Source of the DNA: Draconibacterium halophilum
GTDB taxonomy: Bacteria > Bacteroidota > Bacteroidia > Bacteroidales > Prolixibacteraceae
Reading direction: 5' to 3'
Assembly (NCBI RefSeq): GCF_010448835.1
Contig: NZ_CP048409.1
Location: 1,868,001-1,932,000 of the forward strand
Length of the DNA stretch: 64,000 bases
Position numbers and translations under genes: made by a program. The notes beneath the pieces were generated by a model that worked only from the letters and a program-made list of their open reading frames with translations, was not told the origin of the DNA and did not search any database. Position 1 is the stretch's first letter. Each line of letters begins with the position of its first letter. Positions 35,063 through 44,093 of the stretch are shown here, piece after piece.

Positions 35063-36046
35063 ATGAAGACAAGAAAGTTAGGAAAGAATGGTTTTGATGT
35101 GAGTGAAGTTGGTTTGGGAACCTGGCAGATAGGGGCCGATTGGGGGAAGAATTTCCCAAGCGAAAAGGCACTGGAAATTTTAACCACAGCAGTAGAAAAC
35201 GGAACTACTTTTTTTGATACCGCTGATGTTTATGGCGCCGGACAAAGCGAAAAATTTATCGGTGAGTTTTTAAAGCAAACGGATAAGGCTATTCGAGTGG
35301 CTACCAAATTTGGGCGTGGTGGTGATGTATTTCCCGATTCGTATTCAAAAGATGCCATGCGGAAATCGATAGAAGGATCTTTGTCGAGGCTGGGAGTAGA
35401 TGCGCTGGATTTATTGCAACTGCACTGTATCCCGACCAGCGAATTACAAAAAGGCCATGTTTTCGACTGGCTGCGCGATTTTAAAAGCGAAGGCCTGATT
35501 AAAACTTTTGGTGCAAGTGTTGAATCGGTAGACGAAGGAATGCTATGTCTGGAACAGGAAGGAATACAATCTTTACAAGTAATATTTAATATTTTCAGGC
35601 AGAAACTGGTAACCGGGTTATTGCCGCAGGCCGAAGCAAAAGGAGTAGGTATTATTGTACGTTTGCCGCTGGCCAGTGGTTTACTCACAGGTAAGTTTAG
35701 TAAAAATACGACCTTTGAGAAAAACGATCACCGAAACTTTAATAAAGATGGCGAAGCCTTTAACGTAGGAGAGACGTTTGCCGGCTTACCATTTGAAAAG
35801 GGTGTTGAGCTGGCTGATGCATTAAAAAGCTTCGTTCCCGGAGATATGAATATGGTGCAGTTCGCGCTGCGATGGATTCTCGACCACAATGCTGTTTCAA
35901 CCGTTATCCCCGGAGCAAGTTCTCCGGCACAGGTAACAGGAAATAGTGCGGCTTCTGAGCTGGCTCCGTTATCCGATGAACTTCACGCTAAACTGTCGGA
36001 ATTCTATCTGTCGCGTGTTCACGATTCAATTCGTGGTGTGTACTAA
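35063..36046 (+). CDS. Aldo/keto reductase
   Basis: This 327-residue (beta/alpha)8 NADPH oxidoreductase shows the AKR tetrad region: TTFFDTADVYGAGQSE (Asp and Tyr), RVATKFGR (Lys) and LDLLQLHCIP (His). IPGASSPAQVTGNS near the C-terminus is the cofactor-phosphate loop. It reduces aldehydes or ketones of small molecules or sugars; the substrate is open. The leader holds an 8-bp-arm inverted repeat, and the neighbouring lipoprotein gene follows after 41 bases, so they may be co-transcribed. Confidence 0.9.
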   Translation: MKTRKLGKNGFDVSEVGLGTWQIGADWGKNFPSEKALEILTTAVENGTTFFDTADVYGAGQSEKFIGEFLKQTDKAIRVATKFGRGGDVFPDSYSKDAMRKSIEGSLSRLGVDALDLLQLHCIPTSELQKGHVFDWLRDFKSEGLIKTFGASVESVDEGMLCLEQEGIQSLQVIFNIFRQKLVTGLLPQAEAKGVGIIVRLPLASGLLTGKFSKNTTFEKNDHRNFNKDGEAFNVGETFAGLPFEKGVELADALKSFVPGDMNMVQFALRWILDHNAVSTVIPGASSPAQVTGNSAASELAPLSDELHAKLSEFYLSRVHDSIRGVY

Positions 36047-36087
36047 ATTTAACGGGAGTGCGTTAACCTTTTAAAAAAGAATCAGTA

Positions 36088-36651
36088 ATGTCAAAAAATA
36101 CTAAGTTTCTCGTTTTGTTTTTAGTGCTTGCCTTAAATGCCTGCATTTTTAATAACGACGACGATAAGCCCAAATCGTATTTGTTTGTTGAACAATTTAC
36201 CCAAACCGATGGCGTTCTGATTTCCGGTCCGGAGCCACCATCGATGCAAATAGATTTCCCGACTTATCGTTATGATTCCGGGTTGAGAACTCTGAATGGT
36301 ATTATCGATTTTGAAATCAACAAAGACCTTCGATTCATTTATGGCAGTGGAACCTGTTTATCGGGTACCGCAGGTGGAGGATGTGGAACCGGACTTACAG
36401 GTGTTTACGAAATGCCTTTTGAACAAGGAGCATTTGAAATGCTGAAAATTGAGGAGGACGGTATGATACGATTTATCTACGAAGACGAGGTTTTTAGTTT
36501 GGGTGTAAATGAAGAGCATGCGGTGGTAACTTCCTACATGGATACCACCGATATGGATGGGGTAAACAGTATCTCTGAAATTACCAGTACACACACCATT
36601 TCGAATTTTGGATTTATCAATGAGGAAGATGTTTTTCCGTGGGAATGGTAA
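36088..36651 (+). CDS. Hypothetical lipoprotein, 187 residues
   Basis: A lipoprotein signal ends at Cys19 (VLFLVLALNACIFNNDDD). The mature part contains YGSGTCLSGTAGGGCGTGLTG, where two Cys flank a Gly-rich loop, and is otherwise strand-rich. I recognise no family. It lies 41 bases after the aldo/keto reductase on the same strand. Confidence 0.6.
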   Translation: MSKNTKFLVLFLVLALNACIFNNDDDKPKSYLFVEQFTQTDGVLISGPEPPSMQIDFPTYRYDSGLRTLNGIIDFEINKDLRFIYGSGTCLSGTAGGGCGTGLTGVYEMPFEQGAFEMLKIEEDGMIRFIYEDEVFSLGVNEEHAVVTSYMDTTDMDGVNSISEITSTHTISNFGFINEEDVFPWEW

Positions 36652-36715
36652 TCTTAAGCCACGAGCAATCAACTCTCTTCTCCCGGGATGGTCAAACACT
36701 GTCGGCTGCTAATGA

Positions 36716-36748
36716 AAAAGCCGTCTCGAAAATCAATTCCGAAACGGC
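36716..36748 (-). terminator. Rho-independent terminator after the TonB/TPR-like gene
   Basis: On the minus strand a 9-bp stem (36748-36740 with 36728-36720, one G-T pair) is followed by TTTTT. Confidence 0.8.
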
Positions 36749-36781
36749 CTTAAGCAATACATTCATGTAGTGCGTTTATTA

Positions 36782-37525
36782 TTATTTGGTTGCAAAAATT
36801 TGCGTAAACTCTTCGTATGCATCCATGCTTTTTACTTTTTCAGCAAGATTGTCTTCCAGGAAATCTACATTTCCACCCTGTTTTTTAAATCTTTCTACAT
36901 AGGCTTGTGCTGCCTGCGAATTTCCCTGATCCAGTTCGCAAATTGCCAACATGTACAGAGTTGCCTCATCGTATGGTTTGTAGCGAACTGCTGATTCAAA
37001 TTGCCTGATCGCCTTTTTTGTTTTTCCGTCATTAAATAATTTATCAGCACCTTTGGTGAAATAAGTTCTGGCAATTTCATTAAAATCGCGTTTTGTGGCC
37101 GACGATTCTGACATTCCCAGTTTTACCTCAATAGCAACTTCTTTTTCCATTGCAACCGGAACACCGTTGTTTTTACCAGGCATCCACATATAATCGGTTT
37201 TGTCAATGATTCCTGTAATCAGGTTATCCACTTCGGGCGAAACACTGTTTACTACTTCAATGTTCGACAAACTTCCATCAGTGTTAATAATAAATCGAAC
37301 GACCTCGGTACCTTCAGTAACCCGGCTGAATTCACTATCGTATTTAAAGTTCTCTGCTATAAAGGTTTTTAGTGAATTTTCATTGTTGGTTGGCGAGTAC
37401 TTAACTGCTGTAAATTTTGGTGGAGTTACTTCTACATCGCTCATCATATGAGGAGGTACATTTTCTTGTGCATTTGCAAAAATGGTTGCAAATAAACATG
37501 CGAATAAAAATTTAATTGTTTTCAT
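36782..37525 (-). CDS. Periplasmic protein with TonB-C-like domain and TPR tail
   Basis: This 247-residue protein has a signal peptide (FLFACLFATIFANAQ). The first part, FTAVKYSPTNNENSLKTFIAE and GTEVVRFIINTDGSLSNIEV, matches the TonB C-terminal/energy-transducer-like fold seen in many Bacteroidota periplasmic proteins. The C-terminal part, YFTKGADKLFNDGKTKKAIRQF and YDEATLYMLAICELDQGNSQA, is a TPR pair. The membrane anchor normal for TonB is absent (it is a cleavable signal instead), so it is a TonB-like periplasmic protein rather than a canonical TonB. It is monocistronic with its own terminator. Confidence 0.75.
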   Translation of the reverse strand: MKTIKFLFACLFATIFANAQENVPPHMMSDVEVTPPKFTAVKYSPTNNENSLKTFIAENFKYDSEFSRVTEGTEVVRFIINTDGSLSNIEVVNSVSPEVDNLITGIIDKTDYMWMPGKNNGVPVAMEKEVAIEVKLGMSESSATKRDFNEIARTYFTKGADKLFNDGKTKKAIRQFESAVRYKPYDEATLYMLAICELDQGNSQAAQAYVERFKKQGGNVDFLEDNLAEKVKSMDAYEEFTQIFATK

Positions 37526-37842
37526 GACTTTGAGTTTTAATAGTTTTCAAATACTTGTTAATTCATTCTCTTTTTAAATTTCAATTGTTTTCTGTTGTAG
37601 TTTCTATATTTCTGTTTTCAGTGTTTTCCTTTTTAATAATTAAGAACTTTTGTTTTATTTCTTTACACCGGTTAATGTCTTAAATTTTGTTGGGTTTGAT
37701 GTGCTTGTATCTGACTTCAGTATTGGTTCATATACTTCTTACTTGCAAATTTAAGGCAGAATATGATGCAAGTGTTAGCAATTTTGATTCAAAAAATGAC
37801 AAAAAAAGATCAAAAGGTATTATATTCGCAGAATTGCAGATT
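37526..37842. other. AT-rich intergenic region, no gene
   Basis: This 317-base gap is strongly AT-rich and has no supported gene. It contains the upstream region of the TonB/TPR-like gene on the minus strand; no clear -33/-7 pair was found. Confidence 0.4.
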
Positions 37843-38943
37843 TTAAAATTCCAGTTGGTAGTAAGAAGGTTTTATTCCAAATTCGTTCTGAAAACATTTT
37901 GAAAAATAGGATGGACTGCTAAAACCTGTATCGAATGCAATTTCGGAGATGTTACCACTTTTGTTACGAAGGAGTTCTTTGGCGCGGCTCAGGCGGTATG
38001 CTTTTATAAACGAATTGGGCGACTGGCCAATAATCAATTTCATTCTTCTATAAATTTGCGATTTACTACAGCCCAGCTGTCCTTCAAGCATCGAAGCATG
38101 TAAATCCTGGTTTTGCCAATGCTTTTCCATGTAATCCATCAGTTCAGTTAAAAACCGAACATCGTCGGGTGAAACTGATTGTATACGGTTACCTTTTATA
38201 ACTATTTTCATGCTTTCGCTTTGAAACAGGTTTCGCACTTCGAGAGTGATCAGAATTTTTGATGTTGAAACGTAACACAACCTTTTGGCCAGTTTTACCG
38301 CTTGTTGAAATTCTATACTATCGTTATTGCTAAGAAAACAACCGCTTATTCCTGCTTTTAGAAATAACTGTTGTTCCAGGTTTTTAATGACCGGCGTAAA
38401 ATCTTTATGCATTTTTAAAGCACAATTAACTGCAGCGCTCACCGAATCAAAAGTAACTTGTGCAGCATAATGGTCGCGTTTAATTATGGTTCCCTCAAAT
38501 TGGTCGCTATACTCTACTAATAATCTTTTAAAATCTTTTTGAATAGCACCTCGTTCATTTGCCGCCATGCTGTACAACTCATTCGATTCAATACTGAGTG
38601 CCATTATAGTTATAAGCGGACGGGTGGCAATACTGTTGATATCAACTTTTTTGGTTTCGGTTTGTCTTTCAATTTGTTTTAGAAAAAAATCAATTATCCT
38701 TGAATCGACTTGTATAATATGGTTGGGCACATTCGCATGTTCTTCCTTGTGCAATTGTTCAACGCAGCTGCGATTGGGGGCTTCAAACAAACAAAAGGCT
38801 ATTCTTCTTATCTCGTCGAAACAATAACCCAGTTTTCGGCAGTTGTAACGGTATTGGATTTTTAAATCTTGAAGGTGCTTTTGTGCTATTATCGCGGAGG
38901 GGGGATCATCATTTAGCTCGTGACTATCGATAAAGTATGGCAT
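37843..38943 (-). CDS. Three-domain regulator: DUF4242 - degenerate cyclase-like - AraC HTH (copy 2)
   Basis: This 366-residue protein is a clear paralog of the 33090-34196 gene: DUF4242-type start (MPYFIDSHELNDD, IAFCLFEAPNRSCVEQLHKE), then a cyclase-like segment (ITIMALSIESNEL, IIKRDHYAAQVTFDS, LEQQLFLKAGISG), then an AraC HTH (LHASMLEGQLGCSKSQIYRR, EIAFDTGFSSPSYFSKCFQN). The first metal Asp of the cyclase is replaced by Ser117, although an Asp is kept at the second site, so cyclase activity is unlikely. It probably senses a ligand through the degenerate domain. It lies divergent from the histidine-degradation genes, about 270 bases away, so they are a possible target. Confidence 0.75.
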   Translation of the reverse strand: MPYFIDSHELNDDPPSAIIAQKHLQDLKIQYRYNCRKLGYCFDEIRRIAFCLFEAPNRSCVEQLHKEEHANVPNHIIQVDSRIIDFFLKQIERQTETKKVDINSIATRPLITIMALSIESNELYSMAANERGAIQKDFKRLLVEYSDQFEGTIIKRDHYAAQVTFDSVSAAVNCALKMHKDFTPVIKNLEQQLFLKAGISGCFLSNNDSIEFQQAVKLAKRLCYVSTSKILITLEVRNLFQSESMKIVIKGNRIQSVSPDDVRFLTELMDYMEKHWQNQDLHASMLEGQLGCSKSQIYRRMKLIIGQSPNSFIKAYRLSRAKELLRNKSGNISEIAFDTGFSSPSYFSKCFQNEFGIKPSYYQLEF

Positions 38944-39158
38944 ATTCTCAAGCTTTTAATTAGTGGTTAAACACTTGGGAACTACCAGAAAGTATATAAG
39001 GATAACCGGGTTAGCATGGATGCAAAAGTGGTAATTAGAGAAACGCTTGGGTTGAGTAAATGTTCAAGAGAGTTGATAATTGGTGAATCATGGTATTTTG
39101 TTTTTTTATGTGTTTCGGTTTCCCTGATTTCCATCATTTCAAAAACGACTTGGAAAAG

Positions 39159-39189
39159 GTTGATTTACCTATACATTTTTGTACCTTGA
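39159..39189 (+). promoter_or_regulatory. hutI promoter (GTTG-N19-TACCTTGA)
   Basis: GTTG at 39159-39162, a 19-base spacer and TACCTTGA at 39182-39189 approximate the Bacteroidota pattern, 26 bases before the hutI ATG at 39216. Confidence 0.5.
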
Positions 39190-39215
39190 AAAGCAAACAG
39201 ATAACAGCAAACAAT

Positions 39216-40469
39216 ATGAAACTATTACTTGAAAATATAAAAGAGTTGGTTCAGGTAGAAGATCAACCCGTTCCGTTCAGAGCCGGAAAAGAAATGGCAA
39301 AAGTTAATACTATAAAAGATGCTTTTCTGATTATCCGCGATGAAGTGATTGAGGAATTTGGCCCAATGGAGGAGCTGAAAGATAAATATATTGATGATGA
39401 TTTGTTGATTGAGATCGATTGCACTAACCGGCTTGTTTATCCCAGCTTTTGCGATTCGCACACACACCTGGTTTATGCGGCACCTCGCGAAAAAGAATAT
39501 GTAGATCGGATAAAAGGACTTTCGTACGAAGAGATTGCCCGCAAGGGAGGAGGTATTCTGAATTCGGCAAAACTGTTGCACGAAACTTCGGAAGACGAGC
39601 TGTACGAAAGTGCTATGGATCGTGTTTGGGAGATCGTGAAAATGGGAACCGGAGCGGTTGAAATAAAAAGTGGTTACGGACTAAATACCGAAGACGAATT
39701 GAAAATGCTTCGTGTAATTCGCCGGATAAAACAGACTGCACCCATTTGTGTGCGTGCCAACTTTTTGGGGGCACATGCCATTCCATTGGAGTATAAAAGT
39801 AATCCGGCTGAGTATGTCGACATCATAATCAACGAAATGATTCCGCAGGTGGCAGCTGAAGAACTGGCCGACTTTATCGATGTGTTTTGCGACCAGGGTT
39901 TTTTCTCAGTAGAAGATACCGAACGTATTCTTATGGCCGGAATGAAATACGGGCTGCGACCAAAAATTCATGCCAACGAACTGGGATTAACAGGCGGTAT
40001 TCAGGCTGGGGTAAAATACAACGCCCTTTCGGTTGATCATCTGGAGTTTGTGGGTGACGAGGAAATTGCTGCGTTAAAAGACTCGGAAACAATGCCCACC
40101 GTTTTGCCGGGTGCTGCCTTCTTTTTAAATATGAAATTATCGCCGGTGCGCGAAATGATAGAAGCCGGTTTGCCGGTGGCATTGGCATCGGATTTTAACC
40201 CGGGATCGTCGCCAAGTGGAAACATGAGTTTGATATCGGCGATGGGATGTATAAATTTTAAAATGTTGCCCGAGGAAGTGATAAACGCTACCACACTAAA
40301 CACGGCCTACGCCATGGGAATTAGCGAAAGCTACGGAAGTATTGCCAGGGATAAAATTGCCAACCTGTTTATTACCGGCGAAATTCCGGGAATAGAATAC
40401 CTGCCATACGCATACGGCTCTAACCTGGTAGAAACGGTGATAATTAACGGCGAGATTCAAAACTTCTAG
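39216..40469 (+). CDS. hutI: Imidazolonepropionase
   Basis: The third enzyme of histidine degradation hydrolyses 4-imidazolone-5-propanoate to N-formimino-L-glutamate. From ATG 39216 (MKLLLENIKELVQ) the protein is 417 residues; an in-frame ATG exists at 39090 but its sequence is not protein-like. Amidohydrolase metal ligands are seen: SHTHLVYAAPREKEY (His-x-His), GAHAIPLEY, IHANELGL and the ASDFNPGSSPSGNMS motif. KSGYGL is the substrate loop. The next gene, ftcD, follows after 175 bases. hutH and hutU are not in this window. Confidence 0.95.
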   Translation: MKLLLENIKELVQVEDQPVPFRAGKEMAKVNTIKDAFLIIRDEVIEEFGPMEELKDKYIDDDLLIEIDCTNRLVYPSFCDSHTHLVYAAPREKEYVDRIKGLSYEEIARKGGGILNSAKLLHETSEDELYESAMDRVWEIVKMGTGAVEIKSGYGLNTEDELKMLRVIRRIKQTAPICVRANFLGAHAIPLEYKSNPAEYVDIIINEMIPQVAAEELADFIDVFCDQGFFSVEDTERILMAGMKYGLRPKIHANELGLTGGIQAGVKYNALSVDHLEFVGDEEIAALKDSETMPTVLPGAAFFLNMKLSPVREMIEAGLPVALASDFNPGSSPSGNMSLISAMGCINFKMLPEEVINATTLNTAYAMGISESYGSIARDKIANLFITGEIPGIEYLPYAYGSNLVETVIINGEIQNF

Positions 40470-40555
40470 TCTTCGAATCCGCTCAGTCTGACTGTCTTTA
40501 ATCACTGTGAAAAATCATAATGAAAATCTTTTGCAATTTATACATTCGCATAAAT

Positions 40556-40628
40556 TGTCATTTCGACGAGTTAGCGAGGAGAAATCTGTTACAAAACGAA
40601 GAGATTTCTCTCTGCGTTCGAAATGACA
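40556..40628. repeat. Palindromic element, copy 1 (TGTCATTTCGA arms)
   Basis: Outer arms TGTCATTTCGA (40556-40566) and TCGAAATGACA (40618-40628) are complementary. Inner arms GAGAAATCT and AGATTTCTC are also complementary. The 73-base element lies between hutI and ftcD, and ends 16 bases before the ftcD ATG. Confidence 0.8.
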
Positions 40629-40644
40629 GAAAAACCGAAACGAG

Positions 40645-42342
40645 ATGAAAAAAATAATCGAATGCGTTCCAAATTTCTCTGAAGGGCGCGATATGAGTAT
40701 AATCAAAGAAATTACAAATGCCATTGAAAGTGTGGCGGATATCAGCTTGCTGGATGTCGATCCGGGAAAAGCAACCAACCGCACCGTAGTAACTTTTGTT
40801 GGTACGCCTGATGATGTGATTGAAGCTGCTTTTCGCGGAATAAAACGTGCTGCAGAGTTGATCGATATGAGTCAGCACCATGGTGAACATCCTCGTTTTG
40901 GCGCTACCGATGTGTGTCCGTTGGTGCCAGTGGCCAATGTCACGATGGAAGAAACCATCGAATATGCCCGCAAGCTGGGACAGCGTGTTGGCGAAGAACT
41001 GGGAATCCCGGTGTTTAGTTACGAATTTGCCGCTTTTAAAGAAGAACGCCGCAGTTTGGCTACTTGTCGCTCGGGTGAGTACGAAGCTTTAAAAGAGCGC
41101 ATTACTACTGAAAAATGGAAACCTGATTTTGGGCCGAATGAATGGAATAAAAGAGTGGCAGGAAGTGGTGCAACAGCCATCGGAGCACGTAATTTTTTGG
41201 TGGCATACAATATCAATCTGAATACTACTTCAACGCGTCGGGCGAATGCAATTGCTTTTGATATTCGTGAGGCCGGTCGTGTTAAACGTGAGGGAAATCC
41301 AATTACAGGAAAAATTATAACTGATGAAAACGGTGAGCCGGTTCGTATTCCGGGAAGCCTGAAAAAGACCCGTGCCATTGGCTGGTACATCGAAGAATAT
41401 GGTGTGGCACAAATCTCCATCAACCTGACAGATATTACGGTAACGCCCGTGCATGTTGCTTTTGATGAAACCTGCAAAAAAGCTACCGAGCGCGGAATTC
41501 GAGTGACTGGTTCCGAGTTGGTGGGCTTAATTCCGCTGCAGGCCATGTTGGATGCCGGAAAATATTTCCTGCGTAAACAAGAACGTTCCACCGGAATTTC
41601 AGATGAAGAGATTATAAAAATTGCCATAAAATCATTGGGGCTTGACGAGCTTGGCCCGTTCGATCCGAAAAAGAAGATCATTGAATATATGATCGAAGAC
41701 AAATCGGCGAAAAAGCTGGTGGATATGACACTAACCCAGTTTAAAGATGAGACGGCGTCAGAATCTCCGGCGCCGGGTGGTGGTTCTATTTCTGCTTATG
41801 TTGGAGCCTTGGGAGGAGCTTTGGCTGCCATGGTGGCCAACTTATCAGCACACAAACGTGGCTGGGATCAGCGTTGGGAAGAATTCTCCGATTGGGCAGA
41901 AAAAGGAAAATACTACCACACCGCTTTGCTGAATTGTGTGGATGAAGATACCGATGCTTTCAACAAGATTATGGCAGCTTTTGGATTGCCAAAATCCAGC
42001 GAGCAGGAAAAAGCTGAGCGTAAACAAGCCATTCACGATGCTACAAAAAATGCCATTGAAGTGCCGTTAAAAGTGATGCAACTGGCGCACGATTCGCTGG
42101 AAGTTATGCAGGCCATGGCAGAAGTTGGAAATCCGAATTCGGTTTCCGATGCCGGAGTAGGAGCTTTGTGTGCACGAACAGCTGTTGAAGGTGCTTTCCT
42201 GAATGTGAAGATTAATGCGGCTGGTTTTGGTGATGCTGAATTTTTGAAGGATGCTTTGAATAAGGCAGAAAACTTATTGAAATCAGCTAAAGAAAAAGAG
42301 GCAGCAATTCTGGATATAGTCAATAAAAAGATTGAAGGATAA
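40645..42342 (+). CDS. ftcD: Glutamate formimidoyltransferase / formiminotetrahydrofolate cyclodeaminase (bifunctional)
   Basis: This 565-residue protein moves the formimino group from formiminoglutamate to tetrahydrofolate, then releases ammonia to give methenyl-THF. The N-terminal formiminotransferase domain covers about residues 1-310: IIECVPNFSEGRD, LLDVDPGKATNRTVVTFVG, MSQHHGEHPRFGATDVCPLV, GATAIGARNFLVAYNINLN. The cyclodeaminase domain (about 345-560) begins FKDETASESPAPGGGSISAY and includes NPNSVSDAGVGALC. The fused form is the rule in animals and in Bacteroidota. Probably co-transcribed with hutI. Its start is close to a palindromic element, which may affect initiation. Confidence 0.95.
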   Translation: MKKIIECVPNFSEGRDMSIIKEITNAIESVADISLLDVDPGKATNRTVVTFVGTPDDVIEAAFRGIKRAAELIDMSQHHGEHPRFGATDVCPLVPVANVTMEETIEYARKLGQRVGEELGIPVFSYEFAAFKEERRSLATCRSGEYEALKERITTEKWKPDFGPNEWNKRVAGSGATAIGARNFLVAYNINLNTTSTRRANAIAFDIREAGRVKREGNPITGKIITDENGEPVRIPGSLKKTRAIGWYIEEYGVAQISINLTDITVTPVHVAFDETCKKATERGIRVTGSELVGLIPLQAMLDAGKYFLRKQERSTGISDEEIIKIAIKSLGLDELGPFDPKKKIIEYMIEDKSAKKLVDMTLTQFKDETASESPAPGGGSISAYVGALGGALAAMVANLSAHKRGWDQRWEEFSDWAEKGKYYHTALLNCVDEDTDAFNKIMAAFGLPKSSEQEKAERKQAIHDATKNAIEVPLKVMQLAHDSLEVMQAMAEVGNPNSVSDAGVGALCARTAVEGAFLNVKINAAGFGDAEFLKDALNKAENLLKSAKEKEAAILDIVNKKIEG

Positions 42343-42349
42343 CTTAGTT

Positions 42350-42432
42350 TGTCATTTCGAAGGAGGAACGACTGAGAAATCTCTTACTCTACCGAATTCA
42401 GCTACAGATTTCTCTCTTCGTTCGAAATGACA
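42350..42432. repeat. Palindromic element, copy 2 (TGTCATTTCGAA arms)
   Basis: Perfect 12-base outer arms TGTCATTTCGAA (42350-42361) and TTCGAAATGACA (42421-42432). Inner arms GAGAAATCT (42374-42382) and AGATTTCTC (42406-42414). It starts 7 bases after the ftcD stop. Confidence 0.85.
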
Positions 42433-42455
42433 TTCATATATGCTACTGATTTGAT

Positions 42456-42495
42456 AAATTAAGGCGGTGAAGAAAATTTCATCGCCTTAATTTTT
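42456..42495 (+). terminator. Terminator of the hut operon, overlapping the DUF5995 gene end
   Basis: An 11-bp stem (42456-42466 with 42483-42493) followed by a T run to 42495. The stem includes the stop codon of the convergent minus-strand DUF5995 gene, so the two transcripts share this sequence. Confidence 0.75.
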
Positions 42496-43231
42496 GAATT
42501 TTATCGCTTACCGTTCCGCGTTCTGTCCAGCGAATGATTTGAAACAAAAAGCGGATAATTTTTCCCGGATCGGTAATCAGCCGGGTTTTATCGGCTACTT
42601 TTTCATCTCTGATTTTGATGGTTTTCGGCCAACCAGTTTTTTCAACAGCAGCTACTTCTTTTGCATATTTCCAGGCTCCTTTGCGGGCAATCTTCATACT
42701 AAAATCGACCAGCAAATTATCAACTTGCCCTAACCATAAAAGCAGTTTGCGTAAAAACGGCCAGATGGAAGAAAGTCCTTGCTGCACTTCGTCAACCATC
42801 GAAGCCAGTATTTCGTTTATTCGATTAAAATCATCTTCCAGCTCTTCGATAGAATTAGTGCTTGAAATTTCTGCGGCCGCTATGCCAAGATCGAGATTAA
42901 TATGGGCGTTCATTCCCAGTAAAAGATGTTGAACCACCAGCAGATTATTGTTTGAAGCCGCTGTAAAAGCAATTTCCCACGATTGTGTTACCGGCTCGTT
43001 ATTCATCCACGCAAAATAGGCATCGATGTAACGTTTGGCAAAAACAACATCGAGCTTCGCCATTCGCGGGCCATCATCAAAGTAATTATTCTTAATTTCT
43101 TCTTTTACTTTGACTGTCACTTTTTGGTAGAGCACTGCAAAATAACCCAGTGTATCGCCGGTTTTTAATGATTCTTCAATAATTAAATTCAGCGTGAGAA
43201 TAACATCGTCAATATTTTCGATTGGTTTCAT
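42479..43231 (-). CDS. DUF5995 family protein
   Basis: This 250-residue protein has no signal peptide. The motif QSWEIAFTAASNNNLLVVQHLL followed by GMNAHINLDLGIAAAE is the hallmark of DUF5995, a helical family with a conserved HINxDL core. The C-terminal part has an amphipathic/hydrophobic helix (IWPFLRKLLLWLGQVDNLLV). No function is assigned to this family. It ends inside the terminator of the convergent ftcD operon and starts 73 bases after the TPR protein gene. Confidence 0.75.
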   Translation of the reverse strand: MKPIENIDDVILTLNLIIEESLKTGDTLGYFAVLYQKVTVKVKEEIKNNYFDDGPRMAKLDVVFAKRYIDAYFAWMNNEPVTQSWEIAFTAASNNNLLVVQHLLLGMNAHINLDLGIAAAEISSTNSIEELEDDFNRINEILASMVDEVQQGLSSIWPFLRKLLLWLGQVDNLLVDFSMKIARKGAWKYAKEVAAVEKTGWPKTIKIRDEKVADKTRLITDPGKIIRFLFQIIRWTERGTVSDKIQKLRR

Positions 43232-43304
43232 TTGGTGCCTGTTTTGGTTGCGACATAATTATGCAACAACAAACCTCGTCAGCTCTGCTGCGAGGAGTTT
43301 CAAT

Positions 43305-44081
43305 TTACTCTTTCCAAATTTCAGCACACCTCTGTTTCTCGGCAATGCGTAAAATTGAAAATCCCAGTTCAATTGCCCGGTTAAAGTCTGCACAGGCTTG
43401 TTCTTTCTCTCCCAATTCGTAACGAGCCAGCCCTCGAAGGAACCAGGCATTTTTGTTATCCGGATCCAGCTCAATTGCGTGGTTGCAATCAGACACTGCT
43501 CCTTCCATGTCGGCAGGAAACCGGGTTCCTGCCCGGTTAATGTAGGCTCTGGCATCATTCGTATATTGTGCAATGTAAACATCGAGATCTGCTTTGGCTT
43601 CTTTCGATTTCCCTATGGCAAGGTAAATTCTGGCACGTGTAAGATTTAGGTCAGGATTTTCACTTATTGAAATCTTTTGCGACAGTTCCTCTAATAAATC
43701 CTGGAAGTTTGGTTTTGTCCAGAAACCCATGGTCATTTTTATCCGCCCGTTGCACATGTCGTCAATTAAATCGAAAGCCAGGTAATAATCGGTTTTTATA
43801 ATTTTATATGTTCCGGATTCCGGGCACATAATGCCTTCTTGATCATCGAAACGAACTGTATTTTTATCAACTTTGTAATCGGTCACCACGTCAACGTTTT
43901 GGTTGTCGTTAAAATCAACTGCAACCGTTCCGTCGTTTTTAAATTCCAACGAAACAGGTCCTGTCTGGCTCATTCTAACCCATTTCCCTTCAATTGGTAT
44001 AGATGTGTTTGCCTGTGCAGCTAATGAGAAGGTGAAAAGACACAGAGCAATGGTTGGTAGTATATTCATTGTGAGTTTCAT
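43305..44081 (-). CDS. Secreted protein with lipocalin-like N-domain and TPR C-domain
   Basis: The 258-residue protein starts with a signal peptide (ILPTIALCLFTFSLAAQA). The next ~95 residues are strand-rich (IEGKWVRMSQTGPVSLEFKN, TVRFDDQEGIMCPESGTYKI), like a lipocalin-type copy-number or stress sensor. The remainder has TPR repeats (ARIYLAIGKSKEAKADLDVY, NAWFLRGLARYELGEKEQAC). It is 12 bases upstream of the DUF5995 direction but on the same strand only through the ExbB-like gene, which precedes it by 12 bases, so those two are probably one operon. Confidence 0.7.
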   Translation of the reverse strand: MKLTMNILPTIALCLFTFSLAAQANTSIPIEGKWVRMSQTGPVSLEFKNDGTVAVDFNDNQNVDVVTDYKVDKNTVRFDDQEGIMCPESGTYKIIKTDYYLAFDLIDDMCNGRIKMTMGFWTKPNFQDLLEELSQKISISENPDLNLTRARIYLAIGKSKEAKADLDVYIAQYTNDARAYINRAGTRFPADMEGAVSDCNHAIELDPDNKNAWFLRGLARYELGEKEQACADFNRAIELGFSILRIAEKQRCAEIWKE

Positions 44082-44093
44082 TCTTGTATTGAT

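Noticed and set aside
41019..41702. Open frame of 227 codons on the minus strand
   Set aside because: Antisense to ftcD, with no recognisable domain; shadow of the real gene.
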